Positions 23,766-35,733 of a stretch of DNA of 64,000 bases are shown here, in pieces (position 1 is the stretch's first letter; each line of letters starts with the position of its first letter). The stretch is from positions 8,600,501 through 8,664,500 of the forward strand of contig JAJNNQ010000009.1 of the NCBI GenBank assembly GCA_027886175.1. Direction: 5' to 3'. The DNA comes from Phylloscopus collybita (Eukaryota; Chordata; Aves; Passeriformes; Phylloscopidae). The position numbers and the translations under genes are program-made. The notes beneath the pieces are model-generated. The model had not been told where the DNA came from. It made no database searches and saw only the letters and a program-made list of their open reading frames with translations.

Positions 23766-25773
23766 TCAAGCCAGCATTTCTCAATGTTTATGAAGGGTTA
23801 TATTGAGTAAAAAGGTCCCAAGAACAGCCACTACTTTCATTTTGTAAAAATTCTCCATGGAATTACGTATATGCTATTCCTTTGCAGTTGTATGATTGTA
23901 TTCAAAAGCAAGGTGTCTGCTGACTTTAAATGGGTTTATGCATAGCCTTGAAAGTTGTGTAGTTTTGTTTTTAATTAGATAATGTTAAAAATCAATAATC
24001 AAGGTATATTAAGAGGATTTATAGATCATCAAACCAAATAAAGGGAAGAGCTGTGATAACTTCTTTTGACATTCTTGCAGAAATGGGTATGCAATTACCT
24101 TGTTTGTACTACAGCACATGTAGAAATTCAAACTTGATGACAATAAAAGGGAATTATGGAGGGAATCTGTTGCAGAGGACCTACCACATTTGTCCTGGCT
24201 AATTTCTCTCACTGCTAACAAAGATATGGCTCGCAGTGCTGCATGTGTTCAGAATTAACTTCAGCTAGGAGATGGCTTATACATTTCTCCACTAGATTAA
24301 AGAGCCAGTAATCTAAATTCTGTTACTCTAAGTGGACAGATTAAGCCCACCAATTTCCAGTGCCTAATTCGAGCCCTCTCCAGTTCAGCATGTCTTTAAC
24401 AGGGGAAATCACAATCAAGCACAGCCTTTGAGATGCACTCACAGGTAATACCCACCACATTGATTATGGAGCAAAATAATCTGCTGTAAAGTGAAGGTTT
24501 ATATTAAACAGCATTTGTTTGCATTCGTGGCATCTGATACAGCTGATTTCAAAGTTTTCTGGAAATTCATGTTTCAGTCCTCTCTTCCTGAATTCAGAGG
24601 GATCCTTCTTTACATAAGGTAAATTAAATGGTTCTACAGATATAATTTTACACCAGTTTTTTTAAAGCAAACACTCCACAGTTCTTTTTATTTGGCTGAC
24701 TGATCTGCACCACTGTAGGCTATAGACCACTCCTCTTTAATGTTACTTGTTACTCCATTTTCTTTTTGAGATTAAGCTTTTGTGAGTGATCTTATGTTAT
24801 CTCCCAACTCTCTCATCAAAGTATTAAATATTACAGACCAAACCAAATTTTACCAAATGGTACTCTCTACGAAACATAATAATTTGATGGTATTTCTCAA
24901 TTTAAAATTGCCTTTTATGTAAATCAACTTCTATAACTAGCTTGCAAATAAAAACCGACAACCTTATTATGCTGTAGGAAAAAAAACCCCAAACAATGAA
25001 CAAAACTTTTATTAAAGTAATGATTGAAATCTGGTCATTTCTACATTCAGATTCCCTAACTAAATTATATTTTAGTGAGAAGCAGCATGTTTCTGCAGGG
25101 TATAAGGAGCAATGCTGTAACACAAAGAAGAGCTGCAGCTCAGAAAACCAGTGTGCCCTGTTTTATAAGACCAGCGTTTTTAAGATACTCTTAGGGGAGG
25201 GTGGAAGCATCAGGAATCTGAGGATTCATTCCCATCCCTTTTTGAATTTGGGATAAGCCCAGTTTTGTTTGGATCTGATTAAATTCCTGACGATTCCAGG
25301 TAACAGCAGGACACGGTGTGGACCCGGGGGCAGCGATTCCCTCTCTCACAGCCAGGTGCAGCCTGTAGCCATTCCTTTTTCCCTTTCCCGGCTCAGCTGG
25401 CTGTGCAGCCTCCTGGCACAGCTCAGCCCAGCAGCTCTGCTGAAGCCTCAGTTTCCTGATTCCCAAAGGCACTCAGGAAGATTAAACTGGAGTGACTAAG
25501 CATGCACCTTACTTTTCCAAGCAGTTCTCCTCAGAAAAGAACAAACCATCATTTCTGGTTAAACAGAGAATGTGTACCATTGTTTTAAACAGCAAAACCA
25601 GAGACAACTGCATGAAAACAAAATGATGAAAACATGTTCAAACCCAAAATGTTAAATGTAGAAGAATGTGTGTTAACTGGGAAAAATAATGTCTAAGTGG
25701 TCCAGTTTAAGGGTTTTGCTGGTTTATTTGGTTATTTGCATTATTTTTATCTTTCTGCAGTTGGATTTATCTT

Positions 25774-25823
<50 letters not shown>

Positions 25824-27834
25824 AGCACTTTCCTATGTCCTTGGATGGTACAAGTACAGAAAAATTAAAAAACAAAAAATCAGGATTTTAAGGTTTTTTT
25901 CCCCTGAGAATGCACATATTGGGGCACACTGTGAATAAACTGCAGCATCCCAGCATATAGTTCTTTCACCATTGATTGCTTTTAATTACGCTCAATTTAT
26001 AGCATTAGTGCTGCAAAAGCAAGAGGTGTCCTGTTCAGAGTTCTTTTCAGCTGGCTAAGCATTAATGGACGATGATTAAAAAAAAACCCCTCTATGCCTT
26101 GCCAGTCCAAGCTAAAAGCAAATTGGTAATTTGGCCAATGTGTGTGTTTGTTGTCCACATATCTGAAAAAACAAGTAGCATTAGTGGTGTTGCTATATAG
26201 ATGTGTGTTGCATTAATTAGTAGACCAACCTAGGCAATCTTTTTCTTGCCTTTTTTTTTTTTTTTTTAATAAGATTAAATTTCAGTTCCAAAACTGCTTC
26301 ACAACCACTTGGTCAAGCTGAATACATTGGAAGTTCATTTGTTATAAAACTATACATGAATATCCACACCCCAACTGGTAAATGCCATACTCTGTCACCA
26401 GATGGTGGAGATTTGGCTGGAGGATGGGGCAACAAACACTCAGAAGTCAACAAATAAGATCAGGACACCTAATTGGCTACAGCATTTCTCATTAACTTAG
26501 TTTAGAACCCACTTGGTCCATTCCTTTCACCAGGATAGAAATGGAGCATTTGCAGAAGTGTTCCCGTCAGATCGCGCCTCATTTCTCCTGTCTTTTAAAC
26601 AGGAAGCAGAATCACCCCCAACACCTGTCAGTAAAAGTTTACATTGCAACATCTGCCAACTCTAGCACAATTTTTTTAATGGTAAAAGGCTGCAACCTTT
26701 GCAGTTAGCATAGAACTCCCAAGATGCAGATGTAACAAGTTTTTGTACATGGTGAAATAAGATTAATAAGAGTGAAAATGTATAGAATGTCTTTTTTTAT
26801 GTCATGCTACACAGTTACCAGTAGAAAAGATCCATTTATACAATATTTTGTAAGTAACTTCCCTTTCATTGAAAAGGAAACCAGATTTAGCACAAGCTGA
26901 AGATTTAATATTTCAGAGTCTCTTGCGAAAAATTGACATATCATAAGGCTGAATAAAACTACAGTGAAATGATGGTAGAATGAGTCTTAATTAACATGCT
27001 CCTTAGTCCAGGGATTGCATTTTTGTTTGCAAAATACATATTTTGAATTCTAAGGAAACTTTCAAATATATTTATTTTTAAACTATGAAGGTTATTTTTA
27101 AAAGTTTATTTTTACTCCTAGGTTTTTCAGTGTATTTCAGTGAGCCTATGATGGAATAAAACAGCTCTAAATATTTTCAAGGAGGAAAATATCTAGAGCT
27201 TCTTATTTTTTAGAGAATTCTGCAGGTTTGGCTGTTTCATCAGTCAAGCATAGTTCAGTTTGTTTGTTTTACTTCTCTGAATTTCCTTGGGTGTGTTTGG
27301 GGTAATATGAGCCCTGCAGTCCTTAGGAAGGATATAGTCACGAGGAGCTACAGAGAAAAGGCATTTCTGTAACTCTCTGTATCTCTGCAATGGCAAGAAC
27401 TGCCTCAGAGCTTCACTGTCCAAAATGCTGTTCCATCACCACACAGCAGAAGAGTCATTTGATTTTTCATGTTCCATAGGAAAAAGAAGATGATTTCAAG
27501 CAGTAGTAGTGAAACAATTCTGAGCAGCACAGTTAGTAGCTAATATCAGAGAAAAATTACTCCATTACATCATGACTTTGTATGCACATTCTGAAGTCGC
27601 GGGTTCATTTTTTCTTGTATCATATTGCAAGTTTTTGTATAATGCACTTCTTGATTATTGCCAATAAATTTTTGCACCTTTCTATTCTTTTTCCCTCATT
27701 GCATTTTTAAAATTATTTTTTGGTTCCTTGGATGGATTTTTACTATTTTGTCTTGCTTTGTTTACTATTTTTTTTTCCTGTCCAAATGAATCTCGTTTCT
27801 GCTCTCTTAGCTCTTATTTATAATCTTTTTGGGA
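23766..27834. other. Intergenic with long poly(T)
   Basis: No gene is recognised. T45 is at 25776-25820 and shorter T runs lie at about 26250-26266. A short GC-richer patch at about 25280-25480 contains frames on both strands with no recognisable identity. Confidence 0.5.
25776..25820 (+). repeat. 45-base poly(T) tract
   Basis: Uninterrupted run of 45 T. No LINE or SINE body is recognisable at its right-hand side, so it does not look like the reverse-complement tail of a known retroelement. The length of such a run is uncertain in any assembly. Confidence 0.95.
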
Positions 27835-28048
27835 CTTCTGATCTTTAGACTTCAAAAATATTAATCAACCTCTAAAGAGCCATATACATATTGCAGTTTT
27901 TCCAGATATGGGTCTCTCTTTCCAATTTATGTTGAAGATGTTTATACTTGTAATATAATGAGATGTGAGTAGTTGCAGTTCCTACAGTATATGCCACCAG
28001 ACTCTTATCTTCAACACTGTAGAAGGAAGACTCTAACACTGCCACGTG
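27835..28048 (+). repeat. Inverted repeat, left arm
   Basis: Reverse complement of 29170-29383. The outer part is almost perfect: from CTTCTGATCTTTAGACTTC through CCAATTTAT only a single mismatch is seen in about 85 bp. The inner part has roughly ten substitutions and two 2-bp indels. Overall identity by eye is about 93%. Confidence 0.93.
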
Positions 28049-29169
28049 TTTACAATTTGCCAGGCAGTTTCCAGCCCACATGAGAATGCTGCTATGCAAG
28101 CCAATCTGAATTAATTTAGCAGTAAGGTTTCATGAAATGCACTGCCAAATGTTTTACTGAACTCTAAATATGCCACATCCTCAATTTTCCCTTCACACAT
28201 TTATATTAGAATGGCTGGTGAGGGAAATTTTCAGAGACATGCATATTTAAGCATGGAAGCCATTAACTTTCAGTTAAACTTACAGTTTCACTTTGATTTA
28301 CAAAGGCATTTAGGGACCCAATTTCTATTGGTGTCCTGTTGTGACTTGGGAAAAAACATTCCTGTATCCAAAAAAGAAAGTACATTTTCAGAACAAGTTA
28401 TTCTTCCTAGCCTTTTCCTACTCAGTTCTTTCCCAGCTATGCTAGAAGAAGAAAATGGACTATCCAGTGGATCTTGGAATCATTTCAACAAGAAATAGTG
28501 TTTCATATCCTCGTAGGAACAAAGGCAACTATTACTGGTGGATTCTTTTTTTTTTCATCTGCTGTGCAAACAGGTAATAATCACTAGGGTCTGTGTTTTG
28601 GGGAAAAAAATCTCATCAAAGGTGCTTTTTTCTCTCATTAATAGTACTAGAAGAGATTGTTGTGGCTTCAGTGGTCCCTGCAGGGAAGATGAAGCAAACT
28701 GCACAGTAATCCCACAGGACTGCTGTGTCAGTAGGGAATATGCTTCACAGGTGATTTTGAACAGCATGGGTTAAAATGGGGTAAAAGTAATGAAATAATC
28801 CCCTGATACCAGAGTGCATTTAAGGTCAGAGCTCTGACAGGGCACAGCTGTTTGGCTGAGTACCACTGCTAAACTTGCAGGAGGAGATTAAAAGGAAGAT
28901 AGTTTAGCAACAGCAACTTTTAAACCATTCTGGCTCTTAAAATGACTGTAACGACCTCTATGCAGTGGTTCATTATCAGCATACCATTAAAGTAATGGAC
29001 TTCACTTACAGTTTCACCAAGTTCCCTTTGCACCACCCTGGCAGCATCAATAAGTTGGTCTTGAAATGAAGGCACAAATAATCACTTTTTATCTCTTCAA
29101 CTTCCCAGAGCAGCAGAAAGAGGTTTTGACATGAGTGCTTACCAACAGCCTGCTTCACAGTGTCTTTAT
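28049..29169. other. Spacer between inverted-repeat arms
   Basis: AT-rich sequence with no known repeat recognised. It holds a candidate splice-bounded exon at 28645-28750. A 95-codon plus-strand frame at 28211-28498 has no recognisable identity. Confidence 0.5.
28645..28750 (+). other. Candidate orphan exon with tetraspanin-like cysteine pattern
   Basis: A 106-bp open segment sits between an acceptor-like CTCATTAATAG and a donor CAG/GTGATT. After one leading base it encodes 35 residues in the pattern RDCCGFSGPC...C...PQDCC. Tetraspanin large extracellular loops carry CCG followed by xCC, and uroplakin-1 members have CCG plus SGP/NGP, so the resemblance is suggestive. However, I find no accompanying transmembrane exons, so this may be a decayed gene remnant or coincidence. 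GPR78 lies on the other strand and is unrelated. Confidence 0.25.
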
Positions 29170-29383
29170 CATGTGGTAGTGATAAAGAGTCTTCCTTCTA
29201 CAGTGTTGAAAATAAGTCTGGTGGCATATACTGTAGGAACTGCAGCTACTCACATCTCATTATATTATGAATATAAACATCTTCAATATTAATTGGAAAG
29301 AGAGACCCATATCTGGAAAAACTGCAGTATGTATATGGCTCTTTAGAGGTTGATTAATATTTTTGAAGTCTAAAGATCAGAAG
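29170..29383 (-). repeat. Inverted repeat, right arm
   Basis: Partner of 27835-28048, facing it across a spacer of about 1.12 kb. It ends GAAGTCTAAAGATCAGAAG at 29383, after which similarity stops abruptly. I see no clear target-site duplication outside the two arms and no transposase frame between them. Confidence 0.93.
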
Positions 29384-29424
29384 GAGAGAAGATATCCTGG
29401 ACATGAAAGCAGCGCTTAAAGATT

Positions 29425-30063
29425 CAGGTGCAAGTGTGTGGGTCCTAATGAACACCTTGTTGACCATGAGCCAACAATGTGCCCTTGCTGCAAAGGGGGC
29501 AAATTTTATCCTGAGCTTCATTCAACAAAATACCCTCCCCTCTACTCAGCCCTGGTGAGGCCACACGCAAAATGCTGTGTCCAGTTCTGGGCTCCCCACT
29601 GCAAGAGAGACATGGACAGTCCAGAGAGAGTCCAACAAAGATGTTACAGTGACTGGAGCACATTTCCTAGGAGGAAAGTCTGAGAGACCTGGGAGTCTCT
29701 CAGAGAATTGTTCAGCCTGAGGAGAAGGTGGCTTAGGGAACCTTATCAGTGCACATAAATACCTGAAGGGAGGGTGCAAGGAATATTGATACAGGACCTT
29801 TTAAGTAGTTCCCAGTGACACCAAGACAAGAGGCAATATACACAGACTAAACACAGGAGATTCTCTCTGCATATCATGAAAATGTTTTTAATTGTGACAT
29901 TGCCAACACTGACATAAGTTTTCAAGGGAAGTTGTAGAGTCCCCATCTTTGGAGACAGCCAAATGCCATCTGGACATGGTCCTGGGCAACTGGCTCTACC
30001 TGGCCCTATTTGAGCAGATGTCACTTCCCACCTCAGCCATTCTGTGAGTTTGTGACTCTGTGA
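29425..30063 (+). mobile_element. CR1 LINE 3' region
   Basis: Contains CR1 blocks: ACCATGAGCCAACAATGTGCCC, CCCTGGTGAGGCCACACGC, TGTGTCCAGTTCTGGGCTCC, CAAGAGAGACATGGACA, CAGCCTGAGGAGAAGG, ATGGTCCTGGGCAACTGGCTC and a diverged tail GTGAGTTTGTGACTCTGTGA. It is a 5'-truncated copy retaining the end of the ORF2 region as non-coding debris. It begins about 40 bp to the right of the inverted-repeat arm. Confidence 0.9.
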
Positions 30064-30530
30064 CCACTGGAAAGTATCAATACTCTAGAGCAAAATTGTT
30101 GGCAGGATTGTGTCTTTTTTGATAAGATTTTCAAGCAAGAAGGTCATCAAGGTTTTCTATCTTTAGCTTTCCCAGGTAGAAAGATCATCCTCTCCCTGCT
30201 CTGTTGGGACTGAGGTCTCAGATAAAAAGGGAGAGACATATTTAGACTTCTCTTTTGCCTGATTAAGTTTAATATTTAATCTCATATTTCACTGATCTGA
30301 CCTGAACAACACTACAGGTGAAGTTCTCTTCCTACATCTTCTCTTTAAAAATAAAATCACAAATAATATTTACTTTCAAGACTCATTTACTTTAAATCAC
30401 TTTTTATCTCTCAAAATGGAGACAGATGTTGAAATCTCAATTTATGCTTGTGAAATGTTTCTTCTTTGGTCATCTGTGATCATGACCTAAAGTTAGAGGC
30501 TGTGTGCTTCCCATTTTCAGGAGGTTCTGT
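30064..30530. other. Intergenic, nothing recognised
   Basis: AT-rich unique sequence between a CR1 copy and duplication copy B; no gene or named repeat seen. Confidence 0.5.
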
Positions 30531-30912
30531 ATCAGTTTGATATGCTAATTTCTGCTGGATTTTATATGTGTTTAGTCCAGTTACCTTTTATTGCATTTTT
30601 CCGTGTCTTTTTTACTCAACACTGTTTAATAATCCTTGTATTTCAATGTCCTCATTTTGACCACATTCCTACTGTATCCCTTGAACTAAAAAGTACCCCA
30701 TGAATGTTTTGTGAAACTTTCAAATGCTGTGTTTTAGCTTCTTATAGGAATGGACCTTAGGTTGGGATTAAAACTGTCAAAACTCCTGAAGTCATTGACA
30801 GAGTTAGCAGACCTGAAACTGAATTTTACAAAAAATCAGTGGACTTGAGATACTTCATTAAAGCACATTATTCTGATATCTTTTCAAGGCAGAATTTCTA
30901 AAATATACTCAT
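30531..30912 (+). repeat. Direct duplication, copy B
   Basis: Partner of 23350-23765, about 7.2 kb away in the same orientation. Alignment by eye runs from TTTGATATGCTAATT to AAATATACTCAT, with scattered substitutions and small deletions (about 34 bp shorter than copy A). Similarity fades on both sides. Confidence 0.85.
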
Positions 30913-33900
30913 ATTATATATAAAAGCATATAGTAGAGGAAACATTGGGTCAATAGTTTAGCTGTGCTTCAGCAATGTAAACAAGGCACAAGAAGACACT
31001 ATTTCCTGCAGAAATAATGTAGATGACCACATCTGAGAGAAATAGAAGAAATAAACAAACAAGGGAACAGAGTAGTCATAATATAGACAAAACATTGCTT
31101 GCCAGTGGTTTTCATACTGGTTCTGGAAACTTTTATACTTCATTGCACTGGGCAGGGAGTCTTGCTCAGTGGTCCTTTCCAAACCAGTTAACCTTTCAGC
31201 AACAGGAGTTTCCAGTTGGGTCAGACTGCCAGGCAGGTTATTGGGGTTTTGCTTTCCTGTGCAGTATGAAAAGGGTCTACTCCCTGAAGTTTTTCTGCTT
31301 ATCTTCACCTAACAATTTTCCTATTGTTGCAGCTGTCTGGGCAATGGTGACGTCCTTGATGTCTGTGCCTCTCCTTCGATGCTACACTGTGGTTTTGTGG
31401 CTGTGGCCCCTTCAGTATCAATTCACTGTAAAAATTAGGAAGAATTTTCTGGTTGTAACATGTTTGAGGGGACAGGTACAGAAACCATAAATTTTTGGAT
31501 CCTCCTGGACATCCACTGCATGCACGTGATGGGCAGTGACAGCAGAGGTAACTCATGGCATACACATAGACCTGAACAGAACAGCATAATCTCAGCTTGG
31601 TGGTGATGCTCTGATCTAAATTACTTATGAATCCTTGAGCTTCTTCCCAACTAGTGACCATTGTGTTATTTAGATATCTCATGGTCTCCAGGAAAATTGT
31701 ATTTGAAGTTAACCTATGTATGTTATCCTCATAAATCTGGACTCTCCTGTGTAATTTTTTTTGTACATTTTTTCCTCATGATCATCCACCCAGGAAACTG
31801 TTACTTCCATTGAAAATACATATTTTTTTATAATTCAGGTCTTTTACTACTTCTATTTCTCTGTATATATCTATTACTCTTGCTGTAATAATAAACACAA
31901 CCTTCTGTGGTTGACCAGGTTGGCATCATTGGTTTCTAGAAGCTGTGTACATATCGAAAATTTTAGGGAGGCTAAAAGACATTGGCAACAGTCAGGCACA
32001 CTTAAAAACAAGAATAGCAGTCTTTTAAAACAATTGTTTGAAAAAGGGCATTTACACAGAGAAAATAAATATCTACAGCTAAAATGTTCCTGCTTCTCTA
32101 ACTTGACATTTTCCCCCTCAAAATTGCTACCAATTTTCTATTCCTTATGCTAGATATTAATCCTCTGTTCCTTTCATATTTATTGATATTAAAAGTTCTT
32201 GAGTTTTTCTTGATAACACTAAGCTGGTTGGATAAAAATCCAAAGCAGCTGCAGAGCCTGGTGTTTTGCCTAAGCACGTGAGGCAGCCCAGCTTTTCTTG
32301 GAGCCATGCAGGGAAGTGTGGCTGTGCTGACTGACCTACAGCCTATGGCAGAGTTACCTTCTGCCTATCTTTCCTCATTGGAGAGAGTAATTTAGACTAT
32401 CTCTCCTTACCCTTTTTTTATAGAACTAGTAAAATCTTAACTATGGCCAAGACTTCTCTTTTCTTTTTAGTTGAAACTAAATTTATTATATGGGAAGTTA
32501 GAGACAAGCAGCATGACAGAATTTTCTTGGGAAAGTGTGTAAACTGTTAAAAAAAAGTCTAGGTAAAATCCCAGGAGTAAGGAATATGCATTGTTTGAAC
32601 GTGCTAAAAATGTCTTCATATTTTCTTGGGTTTGCTCTTCCATTCCCTGGTCTGGAGAAGGAAACTGATTTGTCAGAGCCAGAAAAATGTGTGTGTAGGG
32701 AGGGTCAAAGAAGAAATTATCTGTATGTGAATATCTTCCAGATATGGCCATCCTAAAAGCTTTTGAAAAGTGCATTTTTCCATGCATAGTGACTGTGCCT
32801 CTAAACAAGAATCAAACCCCTTTTGTGAGGGCGCTGCCGTGCCTCCTGCCCACAGAGCACCCGAGCACAGTGCCCCTAGTCCTGCTGTGGCAGCACTGCA
32901 GCTCTCAGAGCATCCCCCATCCAAGCATTTTGGGCAAAACTGGACTTACAGATGTTAACAAATGCTCTCATTTACGAATGTTGCAAAGCCTGACTGATAT
33001 TGAAAGCAGGAGGTTATCTCACCATAACTTAAGGAAAGGGCAGCAAGGCAGGGTGTAGGAGGCAAAGCAATTGGGTGATAAGGGAAGAAAAGCCAGAACC
33101 AAGGAGATGAGGAGCAAGTTGGCAGAAGGAGAATAATGAGCCTATTTATTAAATTGATACCATGTAAGATCACAGAATCATAGATTCAAGATGACTAAAG
33201 GTGAAAGAATCTGGATTAAATAATACAGTAATCAAAGCATTTTTATGAATTGGAAAGCCACCAAGTTAGCTGTAAAGTCCCAAGCATGCTAACATTAACA
33301 ATGGGGAGCAGATCAATTGCCAGTTCAGGAAGCAGCACTTTTGCACTTGTGAAAATGCCAAGAAACACATGGCCACGACATCATGCTGAGGAGTGTCCTC
33401 TACAGTCACACAGATTTATACACTTGACTGCTATTTCATAGTGCAGTTCCTGTCCCTCTTATAACAAAATTCCTCCCTGCTCCACTCAACCACCTCCTTT
33501 TTTTTTTTTTTTTTTTTTCCCCTTAGGCCACTGATATATAAGTGCTCTGATGTGCAACAAAAGCTCACCTCTGTAGGGTACTGTGAACTGAGGAACCTCT
33601 GCCTCCCTTCCCTCTTGCAGACATTCTCCCTTTTGATTTTTTTTTTTTCACTCCTTGACATTAAATATTCCCGGGGACACACAAATCCCCCAAAACCTGT
33701 TATTAACTTCTGTCTGTACCATATTAGAAGAAACTCTGTAGCTTAGAATTACTATTTTTTCTGTGTACTGCTATTAAATCACTTTAAAATGAAACTCTTA
33801 TGTTTCCCCCACCTCTTTTTTCATGAATGCATCTGGTAAGAAGCTACAGGCGTCTTCTCCCTGCCTTAGGCTAATTTCCAGCAAGAACCTGAAACTTCCT

Positions 33901-35733
33901 TTTCCAAGATGCTGAGTCCAGTCAGTGAGAAAACACAGGGCTCTCCTGTACCACCCATGCCTTTACCCTCAGAGCAGACTCTGGGCTGCAGCATGTGGGG
34001 TCTTGGGGCCCACAGCACTTTCCCAGATGTAAGATCCAAGTATGCTGCTCTCGCTGTTGGATCATCTATTTTGCCAGCTGTGTGGGGAGGTTCTCCCTGC
34101 TGCTAGGACACTTTGAGAAGGCATCTGGAAGGTCATCAGGTTCTATTTGTTTGTTTTCATTCCCCAGGCTGTTGTTTAAAGACGCAGTCTAGCTTCCAGA
34201 ATAAACTGAGAAGTGAGGTTATGGGGCTAATTGTGAATGTCTATCTGTGTTGTAGAGAGGTGTGTTTGTGCTTTTGTATATGTACATATTCTAAAGAACC
34301 CCTGGAATTCCCCATTTTCTGAAAGTGGGCATTATATTCAATTCATAGACAGGTATGTGAATTAAAAATTAAGGGAACACTAAAGCAAAAGGAAATCTGG
34401 AAGACAAGACATCCCTATGGCAGGTCCAGAGGCAATAAGCAAAGGCTCCAGTCTATGTATATACAATATTTTCTTCTTCAATCACAAAAATTCTTAACTC
34501 TTAAAGTTTAAACAAACTGTACACCAAATTAATGTATTTTTACCTACTTTAGTTTTAAATTTAACCCCCCCCAAACTATAAATTATTAATTTAGAAATCA
34601 TCCCCCAGTTCTAAAAATATCATAATATTAATGGCTCAAGAGTTCTTATGAAGACCTCAATACACTTCATAGAGTTGAAACTTGAACAAATTTTTCAAAA
34701 TATGATAAATTAAGTACGGATCTCTTTTATTCATTATTATTTTACAGAAATTTTAAATTAAAAATATGACCTTTTTCGTTTCTTTAAAAAAACCCTTATG
34801 CCAAAAAATTACAGCAAACCATAAGAATATGTGAATACAAACACACAATTTTATAAGTTTTCCTTAGAACTTTCAAAACCCTTGTTAAGAATGTATAGTC
34901 TATTTTATATCTGCAGCAGCTTATAACTTGTTTCATATCTTAGATATTACAACTGGGGAAAAAAAATTCAAAGAATATCAAGAATCTTTGGGTGAAATTT
35001 TGCTTTTGAGAGGACATTTTTGGAGTAAAAAAAAAAAGTTTGGGTAAGCAGTCCCACCCAAGTTTAAACAAAATGTATTTTTCTGAGGAGCTATATCTGA
35101 GCCCTTGATACAAACCCACTCTTTTCCTCAATCCCTGTCCTGGCAGAGATTTAGCACACTTTACAATTTAGTGTGTGGGGAAGAATGGCTGTTATCACTC
35201 AGCAGCATGCTGGGAGATGCAAGTTGTTAGCTATAAGTGATGCAATTAAGTATTTCTTGGAGTGATCTTCACACATAATTATGGCTCCATTTTGAACCAC
35301 GCATCACTAATAACACTGTACCTGCTCTGTAATTAGGTGACTACCTTGTATTTCTGAAGTACTCATGAGCTGTACAGCAAGAACAAGCTACTCTGCAGCA
35401 CTGTAAAAAACCATCTCTCACTGAGACACAATAGACACCATCTAGTCAATACAAAATGCCTGTTACATACTGTTTCCAGAGTTAGCAGTGATCAGAACTA
35501 CTTTTTTTTTTTTTCCCCCACAGTATAATTACATTTCAAACTTGAACATCTTGTGGATTTTCAACAAACATTTTAATTGTGGCACACAAACTCTCATAGT
35601 TCTAATGCACACAAAGTGGTTTTGGCCTGCTGTATACACCACAGTGGGCCCTAAAAAGAGACCTCAGCAGCCTGCCATGGCATCAGCTACTCACACAGAG
35701 CACCAGAGACCCTGTGCCTCTCTTGGTGGTCTG
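30913..35733. other. Intergenic, no gene assigned
   Basis: Contains a 155-codon plus-strand frame (31023-31490) with a hydrophobic stretch encoded near 31330-31410 behind an acceptor-like TTTTCCTATTGTTGCAG, but no recognisable family. T21 lies at 33498-33518. A possible degraded CR1 end (minus) starts at 33171 with ATCACAGAATCATAGATTC. Confidence 0.45.
33171..33195 (-). mobile_element. Possible CR1 LINE tail
   Basis: ATCACAGAATCATAGATTC resembles the reverse complement of the avian CR1 tail, but the following sequence is too diverged to confirm it. Confidence 0.35.
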
